Positions 54,757 to 64,000 of a stretch of DNA of 64,000 nt are shown here, piece after piece. The translations under genes were made by a program, and so were the position numbers. Position 1 is the first letter of the stretch; every line of letters begins with the position of its first letter. The stretch comes from Verrucomicrobiota bacterium (GTDB taxonomy: Bacteria > Verrucomicrobiota > Verrucomicrobiia > Limisphaerales > UBA9464), in assembly GCA_947454705.1 (NCBI GenBank), contig CANGKZ010000008.1, positions 88,162 through 152,161 on the forward strand, in the 5' to 3' direction. The notes under the pieces were generated by a model that saw only the letters and a list, made by a program, of their open reading frames with translations, made no database searches and was not told the origin of the DNA.

Positions 54757-55266
54757 TTATTTTCCGACTACGATCGCGTTGGGAGCCGAGTACAGATCCG
54801 GACCCGAGGGCGGATGATAGCGCACCACCACGGTGATTCCGGTCATGCGAGGACGAGTGGTGCCCCAGTTCAACGTCAGCAGATACCCCATGCCCAACGC
54901 AGAGTTTCCTGCCACTGGAGCCAACTGCTGCGGATTAAAACTCCACACCTTCAACGGCTGCGCGGCCGGGATCTCCGCCTCGGGAACGGCGCCATCGAAC
55001 ATCAGCACATCGATCCGGCCCTGGCGCATTTCGACGCCGCGGGCTTTTCCATTCTGGGTCAGATAGAACCGGATTCCGAATCCATCCGGCCCGGGGCGCG
55101 AATCGAGATTCATCGCGTTCGGATTGCCGAACAGATGGATCTCCTCGATGCCGCCGCTGCCCCCGCTGCGACCTGCGCCACGGGTGCTCGAACACCCCGC
55201 CGCAACCAGCGCTAGCCCGACGAGACCGACAACGACCGTTCGCCGGACTGGAATCCATCGAGCCAT
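54757..55266 (-). CDS. Small lipoprotein downstream of the giant secretin
   Basis: A 169-residue protein starting at ATG 55266 with an n-region MARWIPVRRTVVVG, a hydrophobic stretch and the lipobox VAAGCSS. After a Gly/Ser-rich linker the mature part is about 130 residues of mixed beta sequence (EEIHLFGNPNAMNLDSR, GFGIRFYLTQNGKARGV, RIDVLMFDGAVPEAEI). It begins 20 bases after the secretin stop on the same strand, so the two are probably co-transcribed. It is not an evident pilotin, but a lipoprotein beside a secretin gene makes such a role worth testing. No family recognised. Confidence 0.75.
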   Translation of the reverse strand: MARWIPVRRTVVVGLVGLALVAAGCSSTRGAGRSGGSGGIEEIHLFGNPNAMNLDSRPGPDGFGIRFYLTQNGKARGVEMRQGRIDVLMFDGAVPEAEIPAAQPLKVWSFNPQQLAPVAGNSALGMGYLLTLNWGTTRPRMTGITVVVRYHPPSGPDLYSAPNAIVVGK

Positions 55267-55286
55267 GCTACGAATCGAACCCGATC

Positions 55287-58200
55287 TCACTTGGTCTCCT
55301 TCGGCGTGAGCACGGGAGCCGGCGGACGCACACGGCGCAACGGCGCGTTGGTGGAATACAGCGGCTCGACCAACCGACGCTGCATGGCATCGCCCTTCAT
55401 CAGGCTCTTGAACCCGGTTCCATCGATCTGCTCGCGCGTCACCTCATCGGGATCCTGCAGCGCGGTCGCGTTCTGCCCGTTTTCCAGCACCTGCGGAGTC
55501 AGGAGAATGAGCAACTCCTTGCGCTCACGGGTCACCGAGGTGGACCGGAACATGGCGCCGAGGTACGGAATGTCGCCAAGCCAGGGCATCTTCTTCACCC
55601 GGCGATCGTCGGTGGTGGAGATCAAACCGCCGATGATGATGGTCTGTCCGCTCTGCGCGCTGACCGTGGTGTTGGCCTTGCGCTGATTGATGATCGGAAC
55701 GGTCGAGGACTTGTTGATCTGCACGTTCGAACTGCTGATGGCGCTGTTCGTGGTGCCGATCTCCATCTTCACGAATCCGTCCTGACTGATCTTCGGCGTC
55801 ACGGTGAGGTTCACACCCACGTCCTCGTATCGGAACGAGGTGGTGAGGTTGTTCTGCGCATCGAGACGGCTCTGGTCGATCAGCGGAACGCGTTGACCAA
55901 TGTTGATACTCGCCGGCTTGTTGTCGGCGGTGACGATCTGCGGACGGCTGAGCACTTCGAGGCGTCCCTGCTCCTTCAACGCGCGAAGCATGAAGCTGAA
56001 GTCGCTTCCGGTGACCGCAGCCGAGTAGCCGCCCAGGGTCTGGGCCTGATTGGCCACACCAAAATCGGTACCGGTGTTGTAGTTGTAGCCGCTCTGTTTG
56101 CCGGTGTACTTCCACTCCATGCCGAGGTCCGAATTGTTGTCGAGGGTGACTTCGGCGAGCAGCACCTGGATCAGCACCTGCGGCTGGGCGCGGTCGATCT
56201 GTTCGATGATGTTGCGAACCTGGTCGAAGTAACGCTGGTTGGCCGACAGCAACAGCGTGTTGCTCATCGGCTCGGAGACCACGGCAACTTCCTGGTCCAG
56301 CATCCGCTCCACGCCGACCGCGGCATCCGCCCCGAGGGCCTGGATCAGCTTCTGACGTTCCTGATCGAGGAAGTTGCGGATCGCGGTGGCCACGTCGGAG
56401 GCTTGGGAATTGCGAAGTCGGATGACCTCGGAACTACGCTCGTGGGCCTGGCTGGAATCCAGCGAATCGATGATCTCCGACACCAGCTTCACGTAATGAT
56501 CCGTCCCGCCAACCAGCAGGCTGTTGGTGCGGGGGTCGATGGTGACGGTGAGAGCGGTCTGTTCCGCTGTACCCAGAGTTGCGCTGGCGAGCTGCTCGTC
56601 CGGTCCGCCGGATCCATCGCCCGTGGCCGGGCGCACCAGTGTGTACTGGATGGAACGCTGACCCGCAGCGGCTGCGGTCGGCGTCATCTTGAACAGCTGC
56701 GTGATCAGCGTGGCCATCTGACGCGCGTCCGCATTGCGCATGGCGAACACCTTGATCTTGGCCTGCTGCGGCGAGCTGGCATCGAGACGCGTGATCACCT
56801 GCTCGAGCAGGCCCATGTAATCCACCGGCGCGGACACAATCAGCGAGTTCATTCGCGGGTCCGGCGTGATGAGCACCGCTTCCTTCAGCGCGGCGGTCAC
56901 CAGTTCGCGTCCGCCCGTGGTGCGGGTGATGAACTGCAGCACCGACTGCGCGTTCGGGCTCTGCTCATTCAGCGGAGCCGGCTTGGTGTTCAGGGCGGTG
57001 TTGAGAATGGTGGAGAGCGCATCGGCCCGCGCGTACTGCAACGGGAACACGCGGATCTCGTTCACCTTGGCCACCTGGTCGGTGTCGAGTTTCTGGATGA
57101 GTTCGCCAATCCGCTTGGCATCGGTCTCCCCGCAGGACACCACGATCGCATTGATGCGTTCGTCCGCGCTCACCGTGATCGGGAGGATCTGGTTCGGCAG
57201 GTTCTCGCGGAACAATCCCTGAACCGTGGTGGCGATCTTGCGGGCGTCCGCCTTGGCCAGCGGGAACACATGGATCGCGATGCCGGTTTCGGTCGGTTCG
57301 GCATCGAGCCGTTCCACCAGCGAGGCCACCGTGCTCATGTCTTCCACGGTCGCACCGATGAGCAGCGCATTGACCCATTGATCGGCCACAATGGTGATCG
57401 GATCCACCGGCTCACCCTTCACCCGCGGCGGGCGATTGGCGAAGATCGGCTGGAGCGTGGTCTGCATCTTCAACGCAGTGGCTTTCTTCAACGGGAAGAC
57501 GCGGAAGTTCAACCGGGCAAACACGCTGTCCCCGTCCAGCTGAGGCAGAAGGCGATCCACCAGTTCGAAGGCTTCCTTGCCGCCGGTGACGAGAATGGTG
57601 TTCACACGATCATCGGCGATCACCGTGGCCGGAACACTGCGTTGATTCGCATTCACCGCGATCGAATCCGCCGTGCGCTTGGCCTGAAAGAACTGCTGCA
57701 GCGTCGTCGCCAGTGTGGAGGCGCGGGCGTTTTTCAGGGCGTAGAGCTTTACGTCGGCCGTGGCGGCGAGGTCCTTGCTGTCAATGCGCTTCACCACTTC
57801 CCGCACGATGGTCAGGTTCTCCGGGCTCGCGCTGACGATGAGCGTGTTGCTGCGGGCATCGACGCTGATCGAGAGGATGTCGCGTCCGCCTGCGGCAGGC
57901 TTTCCGTTGGCTCCGGGAAGCATTCCGGGGCGGTAGAGGCCCTGCTCCACGAGCGACTTCAGAATCGAAGCCACGCGCTGGGCGTCGGCGAATTCGAGGG
58001 TGAAGGTTTCCAGCACGCCGCCGGCGATGGTCGGTTCCTGGTCGAGTTTCTCGAGCAACGTCCGAATGAGTTCGAGGTTCTCCTTGCTGGCGGAAACCAC
58101 GAGCGCGTTGTTCAGCGAATCGGGCTCAATCTTGATCTGCTCGCTCGGAAGCGGGCTTTGTCCCGGCAGCGCCTGCGCGCGGAAGCGGGCGGCAAAGATG

Positions 58201-61200
58201 CTTTCCACCATGGTGGCCACGCGGCCGGAATCGTTGTGCTTGAGCGGAAGCACGGTGAGCGGGAGCGACGGATTGTCCTGCTTGGCGTCGAGACGGGTGA
58301 GCAGGTCGTCCAGCGTGCGGTTGTCTTCCTGGCTGGCGGCCACGAGCAACGAGTTGCTCCGGGAATCGGGCAGAATGATCGGCTTGTTGCGCTGAACATC
58401 TGCGGTGCGGATCGCGGCGATGCGCTGATCAAACAGCGTGCCTAGGGTGCTCGCCACCACGCGGGCGTCGGCAAACTTCAGCGGAATCAACCGCACGCGA
58501 CCGCTCAACGCCGGGGCCGCCTGATCGAGCTGCTTGGCCAGCGTCTGCACGAGTTCAAACCCTTCGCGCGGACCGCCCACCAACAGGGCGTTGCTGCGTT
58601 GGTCGGCCATGACGATGACCTTCAGGGCATCCGCCTGACCGCGATTCAACGTGGCCCGCTGCGTCATGCGCGCGTCCATCAACTTCTGCAGCGTGGGGGC
58701 CACGACGTTCGCATCGGCATGTTCCAGCGGGATCAGGGCGATGTCGCGGAGATCAAACGGAAGCTTCTGATCGAGCTGCTTGAGCAACGCCTCGACGATG
58801 CCGAAGGCTTTGCTGTTGCCAGCCACGATCAGGGCACTGGTCCGGGCATCGACGGTGATCACCGGACGATCCTCATTGCGAAGAGCAGCAGCGCGGGCGC
58901 CGGTGTAGAGGTCGGTCAGGATCTTCTGAACCGTTGCAGGATCGGCGTGTTCGAGCGGGTAAATGCGAACCGTTTCCAATCCCGAGGCGGCGGGAATATC
59001 GAGCTGTTCAATGATCTCGGCGATCAGGGGCAGATTGTCGCTCCGCGCGGCGACCACGAGGATGTTCGACTGATCATCGGCCTGGATGGTCAGGGCCGGA
59101 CGCACCTTCGGGGTTTCGTTGCGGACCGACTTGGTGGCATCGCGCAGCGCACGCAGGCGGGTAACCTGGGTGGAAAGTCCCTCGGTGCCCGCCACGGCAT
59201 TGCCCTCGGCGAACACCGACTGGAGCAGCGGCATCACACGCGTGGCGGAGGCGTGCTTCAAACGGAAGAGACGCACATCGGTCAGGAAGCCCTTCAGCTC
59301 GCGGTCCATGTCGCGAATGATTTTCAGCGCCAGGGTCACGCCCTCGGGCTGACCGGCAATGATCAACGTGTTGCTGCGGGCATCGACCGCGACATTCATC
59401 GGATGCACCAGCGCCTTGCCCTGATCGGCGGGTTCTCCGTTCGGACCGGCCGGGCCGGCGGCGAGCTGGCGTCCCTGCGCAAAAATGGTGGTGAGGGTCT
59501 GGGCCACCGTGGCGGCATCGGCATGTTCCAGCGGCACGAGCCGCACGCCCACTCCATCCAGCACGGGCACGGAATCCATCATCTCCACAATCGCGGTCAA
59601 ACCCCGGAGGTTGTCCGGGGTCGAGGTGAGGATCAGTCGATTGCCACCGCCGTTGCCACCGGCCGGATCGGGCGCGATTCGAATCGGCTGGGACAGATCG
59701 AGCACCAGATCCTCATCGTCCGCATTCTTGATCCGAAGCCGGCGAACCTGGTCCTGAAGTTCACGCGCTTCGGGAGTCGTCTCCCCCTGCGCACCCGGCT
59801 TCAGCATTCCCTGAAGCACGGTCGCGAGCTGGGCCGCATTCGCGCGTTTCAGCGGAACAATTCGAACCTCGGCATCCACGTTGGCGGACGGCTTGTCGAG
59901 CGACCGAATCATCTGCTCCACCTGCTCCGCCGCGGTTCCCCGGGCGATGACCAGCAATCCGCGGGAACGCGCATCCACCGCCACGCTGATCGGCTCGCCG
60001 GGACGGGCGGCGTTCAATTGCGTGACGTACTGCTGCACCATTGGGAGGGTCTTCTCCGGCGACGCATTCTTCAGCGGCACCATCCGGAAGCCGACCAGGC
60101 TGTTCTGCCCGGCGTTGTCGAGCTGCTTGATGAGCGACTCCATCAGCGCGAAGTCGGTGGGACGCGCGCGAACGATGATGCTGCGCGTACGCGGCTCGGC
60201 CACCACGGTGATCCGGTTACGCGAACCGGTCTGGCCCGGAACCGGCTGAGGGGCGGGCTGCCCCGGCTGCTGGGGAACGCCGAGCGAATCCTGACGCAAC
60301 AACTCGGTCAGCGTCCGCGCCACCACCACCGGGTCGGCATCCTTGATTGGGAACAAACGGAACTCCGACTCGTGCCCGTAGAAATTCGAGGACAGCTCGC
60401 TGATCAGGCGGTCAATCGCATCCAACTCCTGCGCCGGACCGGACAGCAGCACTGCGTTGGCCGACTTGTCGATGGCGATGACCACTTCAGGGGGACCCGA
60501 TGGCGCATTCGTCGAGGCTGTAGCCACGGTGTTGGTCCCGGTTGCCGCCGGAACCTTGTCGGTCACCCGCACCGCGGTTCCCGACATCTGCGGATAAATA
60601 TTCCGAAGCATCTCGGCCATCTGCTCGGCGGTCATGCGGTCCAGCGGACGCAACCGCACCTGAATCCCGCTGTCCTTGCCGGTCTGATCCAGCCGGGCCA
60701 CGAGGTCCTGGATCTGCGCGAGATCCCCATGACGGGCAATGATGGTGAGCGAGTTGTTCGAGGGATCCGCCTCGATAACCGGACGATCGCCGCGCGGGCG
60801 GTCCTCGAACAGCGCTTCCAATTTTGAAACCACTTCGTACGCCTTGGTCTTGCGCAGCCAGATGAACTGCACGTCGCGGTCCGAACGCTCCGGGGCCTTG
60901 TCGAGCGTCGGGAGAATCTTCTCCACCACTTTAAAATGAGCCGCCGTTGCCGAAATGATCAGGCTCTTGGAGCGGTCATCCACGGTGACACTGGCAGGAG
61001 GCACGCGACGCGTCTCTCCGCCGGAAGAAGTGGCCAGGTTGACGCGGAGGTTCCGGGTCACCGATTCCAGCAATTGCTGAATGATGGCCGACACTTCCTT
61101 GGCGGTTCCGTTCTCGAGTTTGTAAATGCGGACTTCGATGTCCGTCGATCCGCCCCCGCCCTCTTGGTCGAGGTCGTGCACGATCTTCATCACATCCTGC

Positions 61201-64000
61201 ACGGCGTTGGTCGGTCCGTTGATCAACAGGCTGTTCGCTCCGGCCACGGCGGTGACGTTGATCCGACGTGAGGCGGCGGGAACGGCGCGGGTGGCTAGGG
61301 CCTTGTTGACGGCATCGGCCACATCTTCGGCGCGGCCCTTGTTGAGCCGAACGGTTTGGATGACGTTCTGGCCCTCGGGTCCGGGCTGATCGAGTCCCTT
61401 CACCATTTCCTCCACGCGCGGGAGCAAGTTGGCCGGAGCTTCGACCACGAGCGAACGATCGTTGCCACCGGGACTCACGACGAGTCGCATCGAGGGCTCG
61501 GTGCTGGCGACCTGCTTGGCGTACACCTGACTGATCATCGTGACCAAGGAGGCGGCGGAGGTCCGCTCCAGCGGGAACACCTTCATCTGCCGGCCACCGG
61601 ACTCACCGGACTTCTGCAACAGTTCCACGATGTCGGAGAGCGCCTTCAACTGGTTCTCGCTGCCCGCGACAATCAATTGGTTGCTCGGCGCATCCTCCAC
61701 GATCAACGGCTCGCTGGTTCCGAGCTCCGCATTATTCCGGGACTGATCCTGGTACACGGTGCGAACCTTGGCCGCGATCTCGGAGGTGTTCCGATCCTTC
61801 ACCGCCAGCACACGCATCGAGCGGCCGGGCTGGGATCCGAGACTCGCATCGAGCTGTTCGATGATGACCGAGGCGGACTGCAATTCCTTGGGATCTCCCG
61901 TGGCGATAATCGTGCGGGTCTTGGCATCGGTGACCACGCTCACGCGCTTCTGCGGACGACCGTAGGCGTCGTACCGAACCAAGGCGGTGCCGAGGATTTC
62001 CACCACCTTGTCGGGATCGGCGGACTTCACCTTGAACACACGGGTCGAGGCGCTCTGCGCTCCAACCTTGTCCAGCTTGCGGATGATCTCCTCCACCACC
62101 GCGAGCTCATTGGTGGTGCCGGTGACGATCAGGCGATTGGCGCTGCCATCGGGGAGAATGATGGTGTCGGCCGACGGAGCCCCGGGACGGCTGCGAGACT
62201 GTTCCTGATACAACGTGCGAACCGTGGCGGAGAGGTCGGCAGCGTTGGCCGAGGTCAGATCGTACACACGGGTGTCGCGGCCGGTCGGGACGGAGTTGGT
62301 TCCGCGAAGCTGGGCGACGATCGATTCAATCTCGGCGAGATGATTGGACCGGCCGGTGACGATGAACCGGGCGTTGCGCGAATCGGCGATGATTCGGGCA
62401 TCGGCCGAATCCGCCGTGTCACGTCCACGCCAGTGATCGCGATACAACTGCAGGACCAGCGGCTCCAAGCGGGCGAGTTCCTCCGGGGTCCCGAGATCAA
62501 TCATCCGGGTCTCGCGCGCCGCGCGGGCCACCTGGGCCGATTGCAGCTCGGTCACGATCGATTCGATCAATTTCAACTGCCCCTCGTTGCCCGCGAGGAT
62601 GAGCTGGTTGCTTTCGGCATCTTCGAGAATCAGAGCTTCGGAAGTCCCGAGCTCGGGCTGGCTCTTCACGCGGTCGTTGTAAAGCTGACGCACGCGCGGC
62701 GAGAGCGTCACCACCTTGCCCTGCTGGAGGGTGAGCGTCTTCATGCGACGCTCGGGCTGGGCGCCGAGCGATTGATCGAGCTGCTCAATGATCAGCGACA
62801 CGCCCTGCAATTCCTTCGGATCCGCCGTGACGATCAGCGTGCGGGTCTTGGAATCGACCGACACCGTGGCGCGTTTCTGCGGACGGCCGTAGGCGTCGTA
62901 ACGAAGCAACGACGCAGTGAGGATCTCCGCCACCTTGTCGGGATCCGCTGACTTGATTTTGAAGACGCGTGCGGACGATCCCTGCGCGCTGACCTTGTCG
63001 AGTTTGCGAACGATGTCCTCCACCGCGGACAATTCATTGGTGTCGCCCACCACGATCAGCCGATTGCCGCCGGCATCGGGCGTGATGAGGGTATCGGGCG
63101 CCTGCGCGCCGAGGCGTCCCTTGGCTTCCTCGGTGTAGAGCGTCTTCACCGTGGCCGCGAGTTCGACGGCGCTGGCGGTGGTGAGATCGAGGATGCGGGT
63201 CTCGCGATGTTCCGTGCGCGCCTTGCCGGTGCCGATCTGTTGCAGGATGGCTTCGATCTGCTTCAGATGCTCGGGCTTGCCGGTGACGATCAAACGTCCG
63301 CCACGGGGATCAGGAACGATTTGGGCATCGGCCGGATCAGTGTCCTGCCGATCCTTCCACTGAGCCTGATACAATTGCTGAACGAGCGCCTGCACGCGCT
63401 GCACATCGGCCGCGGTGCCAACTTCAAAGGTGCGGGTCTCGCGCGCCGACTGGGAGGGATCACCGTTGGTCTGCAGGCTGGCAAAGATGCCATCGAACAT
63501 CTTCAACTGATCCGCACGGGCCGAAACAATCAGGCGTCCGGTGCGGCCATCGCTGACGATCTGAGCATCGGCCGAGCCGAGCTGCGGATTGCTTCCCATC
63601 TGGTCCTGGTACAACTGGCGCGCGATCGGCAGCACGCGCTGCGCTTCGGCCAGGCGTCCCAAATCGAAGGACTTGGTTTCGCGCGTCGGACGCACCTGGG
63701 TTTCCAGCGTGGTGACGATTTGGCGGATCGAGGCCGCCTGTTCCTCGGTGCCCTGAACCAGCAGCCGCGTGCCCGAGGCATCGGCATACATCGTGGCGGG
63801 ACGAAGGGTCTTGCCGCGGGATTGCTCGGTGTAGATCTGGGTGACCTGGGGAAGCAACTCGGTGGCGGTGGCGTTCTTCAGCTCCACCGTGTGCAGCTCG
63901 CGAACGCCTTGGTCGGGCTTGGCATCGAGCGTCGAAAGCACGGTCTCCAACTGCCCCATGAGCGAGGCCGGCGCCATCACGATGAGCCGCTTGGTCGCGG
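55287..64000 (-). CDS. Giant secretin with about 31 N-type domains, 5' end beyond window
   Basis: A continuous minus-strand frame of over 2,900 codons, open at 64000. Thirty-one full units of 70-110 residues, plus part of another, repeat the secretin N-domain pattern: beta strand (VRLIPLKFAD), helix (ARVVASTLGTLF), strand around a D-R-N triad (VDARSNTLIVSA) and a helix closing in EQLD. The last unit leads to PQVLIQVLLAEVTL near residue 2598 and then the secretin barrel, about 2660-2830: LSRPQIVTADNKPASI, GVNLTVTPKIS, SGQTIIIGGLIS, PWLGDIPYLGAMF, ELLILLTPQVL. Outer-membrane pore of T2SS/T4P type; usual length 600-750. The signal peptide must lie outside the window. No frame breaks are visible. 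Confidence 0.95.
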   Translation of the reverse strand, partial: ATKRLIVMAPASLMGQLETVLSTLDAKPDQGVRELHTVELKNATATELLPQVTQIYTEQSRGKTLRPATMYADASGTRLLVQGTEEQAASIRQIVTTLETQVRPTRETKSFDLGRLAEAQRVLPIARQLYQDQMGSNPQLGSADAQIVSDGRTGRLIVSARADQLKMFDGIFASLQTNGDPSQSARETRTFEVGTAADVQRVQALVQQLYQAQWKDRQDTDPADAQIVPDPRGGRLIVTGKPEHLKQIEAILQQIGTGKARTEHRETRILDLTTASAVELAATVKTLYTEEAKGRLGAQAPDTLITPDAGGNRLIVVGDTNELSAVEDIVRKLDKVSAQGSSARVFKIKSADPDKVAEILTASLLRYDAYGRPQKRATVSVDSKTRTLIVTADPKELQGVSLIIEQLDQSLGAQPERRMKTLTLQQGKVVTLSPRVRQLYNDRVKSQPELGTSEALILEDAESNQLILAGNEGQLKLIESIVTELQSAQVARAARETRMIDLGTPEELARLEPLVLQLYRDHWRGRDTADSADARIIADSRNARFIVTGRSNHLAEIESIVAQLRGTNSVPTGRDTRVYDLTSANAADLSATVRTLYQEQSRSRPGAPSADTIILPDGSANRLIVTGTTNELAVVEEIIRKLDKVGAQSASTRVFKVKSADPDKVVEILGTALVRYDAYGRPQKRVSVVTDAKTRTIIATGDPKELQSASVIIEQLDASLGSQPGRSMRVLAVKDRNTSEIAAKVRTVYQDQSRNNAELGTSEPLIVEDAPSNQLIVAGSENQLKALSDIVELLQKSGESGGRQMKVFPLERTSAASLVTMISQVYAKQVASTEPSMRLVVSPGGNDRSLVVEAPANLLPRVEEMVKGLDQPGPEGQNVIQTVRLNKGRAEDVADAVNKALATRAVPAASRRINVTAVAGANSLLINGPTNAVQDVMKIVHDLDQEGGGGSTDIEVRIYKLENGTAKEVSAIIQQLLESVTRNLRVNLATSSGGETRRVPPASVTVDDRSKSLIISATAAHFKVVEKILPTLDKAPERSDRDVQFIWLRKTKAYEVVSKLEALFEDRPRGDRPVIEADPSNNSLTIIARHGDLAQIQDLVARLDQTGKDSGIQVRLRPLDRMTAEQMAEMLRNIYPQMSGTAVRVTDKVPAATGTNTVATASTNAPSGPPEVVIAIDKSANAVLLSGPAQELDAIDRLISELSSNFYGHESEFRLFPIKDADPVVVARTLTELLRQDSLGVPQQPGQPAPQPVPGQTGSRNRITVVAEPRTRSIIVRARPTDFALMESLIKQLDNAGQNSLVGFRMVPLKNASPEKTLPMVQQYVTQLNAARPGEPISVAVDARSRGLLVIARGTAAEQVEQMIRSLDKPSANVDAEVRIVPLKRANAAQLATVLQGMLKPGAQGETTPEARELQDQVRRLRIKNADDEDLVLDLSQPIRIAPDPAGGNGGGNRLILTSTPDNLRGLTAIVEMMDSVPVLDGVGVRLVPLEHADAATVAQTLTTIFAQGRQLAAGPAGPNGEPADQGKALVHPMNVAVDARSNTLIIAGQPEGVTLALKIIRDMDRELKGFLTDVRLFRLKHASATRVMPLLQSVFAEGNAVAGTEGLSTQVTRLRALRDATKSVRNETPKVRPALTIQADDQSNILVVAARSDNLPLIAEIIEQLDIPAASGLETVRIYPLEHADPATVQKILTDLYTGARAAALRNEDRPVITVDARTSALIVAGNSKAFGIVEALLKQLDQKLPFDLRDIALIPLEHADANVVAPTLQKLMDARMTQRATLNRGQADALKVIVMADQRSNALLVGGPREGFELVQTLAKQLDQAAPALSGRVRLIPLKFADARVVASTLGTLFDQRIAAIRTADVQRNKPIILPDSRSNSLLVAASQEDNRTLDDLLTRLDAKQDNPSLPLTVLPLKHNDSGRVATMVESIFAARFRAQALPGQSPLPSEQIKIEPDSLNNALVVSASKENLELIRTLLEKLDQEPTIAGGVLETFTLEFADAQRVASILKSLVEQGLYRPGMLPGANGKPAAGGRDILSISVDARSNTLIVSASPENLTIVREVVKRIDSKDLAATADVKLYALKNARASTLATTLQQFFQAKRTADSIAVNANQRSVPATVIADDRVNTILVTGGKEAFELVDRLLPQLDGDSVFARLNFRVFPLKKATALKMQTTLQPIFANRPPRVKGEPVDPITIVADQWVNALLIGATVEDMSTVASLVERLDAEPTETGIAIHVFPLAKADARKIATTVQGLFRENLPNQILPITVSADERINAIVVSCGETDAKRIGELIQKLDTDQVAKVNEIRVFPLQYARADALSTILNTALNTKPAPLNEQSPNAQSVLQFITRTTGGRELVTAALKEAVLITPDPRMNSLIVSAPVDYMGLLEQVITRLDASSPQQAKIKVFAMRNADARQMATLITQLFKMTPTAAAAGQRSIQYTLVRPATGDGSGGPDEQLASATLGTAEQTALTVTIDPRTNSLLVGGTDHYVKLVSEIIDSLDSSQAHERSSEVIRLRNSQASDVATAIRNFLDQERQKLIQALGADAAVGVERMLDQEVAVVSEPMSNTLLLSANQRYFDQVRNIIEQIDRAQPQVLIQVLLAEVTLDNNSDLGMEWKYTGKQSGYNYNTGTDFGVANQAQTLGGYSAAVTGSDFSFMLRALKEQGRLEVLSRPQIVTADNKPASINIGQRVPLIDQSRLDAQNNLTTSFRYEDVGVNLTVTPKISQDGFVKMEIGTTNSAISSSNVQINKSSTVPIINQRKANTTVSAQSGQTIIIGGLISTTDDRRVKKMPWLGDIPYLGAMFRSTSVTRERKELLILLTPQVLENGQNATALQDPDEVTREQIDGTGFKSLMKGDAMQRRLVEPLYSTNAPLRRVRPPAPVLTPKETK
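61594..62520 (-). repeat. Downstream copy of a 927-bp coding duplication
   Basis: Encodes four N-domains that match, in order, the four encoded by the next 927 bases upstream. RYDAYGRPQKR is the best marker, present once in each copy at a distance of exactly 927 bases (plus-strand CGTAGGCGTC at 61961 and 62888). Confidence 0.75.
62521..63447 (-). repeat. Upstream copy of a 927-bp coding duplication
   Basis: Partner of 61594-62520. Shared anchors are CTCGCGCGCC at 62511 and 63438 and the RYDAYGRPQKR codons. The neighbouring domain nearer the N-terminus (ELGSADAQ-like) resembles the last of each four, so an older third copy may exist. Confidence 0.75.

Noticed and set aside
55893-58445. Plus-strand frame of 850 codons over the secretin, and similar ones at 58599-60827 and 61356-62951
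   Set aside because: Mirror images of the repeated secretin domains; Arg/His/Gly-rich and without own motifs.

Overview
The window is about 62% G+C and looks like a chromosomal segment of a member of the Verrucomicrobiota, probably close to the Pedosphaera/Limisphaerales type. This is an inference from gene content: a Minf_1886-family protein, two stand-alone [18 protein letters not shown] pseudopilin-like proteins, a DUF1501 Tat-exported protein, a large lamin-tail/CotH surface protein, a HAF-repeat protein, Tat-exported Gfo/Idh/MocA oxidoreductase and few clear Shine-Dalgarno sites. No rRNA or tRNA gene, CRISPR array, transposase or phage gene was seen; the region reads as ordinary core genome with PVC-type accessory genes.

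Layout. 1-10.4 kb is mostly minus strand: lepA (its 3' end lies outside the window), a small exported protein, then on the plus strand a membrane protein with a helical repeat tail, then again minus: a SNF2-family helicase, a pseudopilin-like protein, purE, an exported protein with one c-type heme motif and a 2TM protein resembling a potassium channel with an altered filter. 10.4-17.3 kb is plus: leuS, a tiny membrane protein, a Minf_1886 protein, an oxidoreductase, an FKBP isomerase and a HAF-repeat protein. 17.5-24.3 kb holds a small membrane protein, MarC, a glycosyltransferase, a TCA block (citrate synthase, sucC, sucD, then a strong terminator), and a YggT-like/YggU pair. 24.2-27.7 kb is a tightly overlapping minus operon murJ - TPR - pseudopilin - thiE. 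28-31.8 kb has a coiled-coil membrane protein, a bidirectional terminator, mannose-1-phosphate guanylyltransferase overlapping trpA, a DUF3574 lipoprotein and a half-size TauE/SafE protein. 32-38.4 kb is minus: a PQQ-type sugar dehydrogenase, a sigma-70 factor, a structured RNA candidate, dxs, xseB and a YheT-type hydrolase. 38.6-43 kb has gcvP, a repeat-rich gap and a double thioredoxin protein. 43.1-50.1 kb has the 1818-residue lamin-tail/CotH protein convergent with a DUF1501 protein. 50.2-54.7 kb has cdsA, rnhC, mutY and an exported esterase-like hydrolase.

The right end, 54.8-64 kb, holds a small lipoprotein and the most unusual gene in the window: a secretin of more than 2,900 residues, still open at the window edge, made of about 31 consecutive secretin N-type domains followed by one ordinary secretin barrel domain. 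Usual T2SS/T4P secretins have two to four such domains. Part of this array is a recent-looking 927-bp tandem duplication. A structured RNA between dxs and the sigma factor, with its own promoter-like boxes, is the other main candidate for something not described.

Many long open frames lie antisense to the real genes because of the high G+C content; these were left out.
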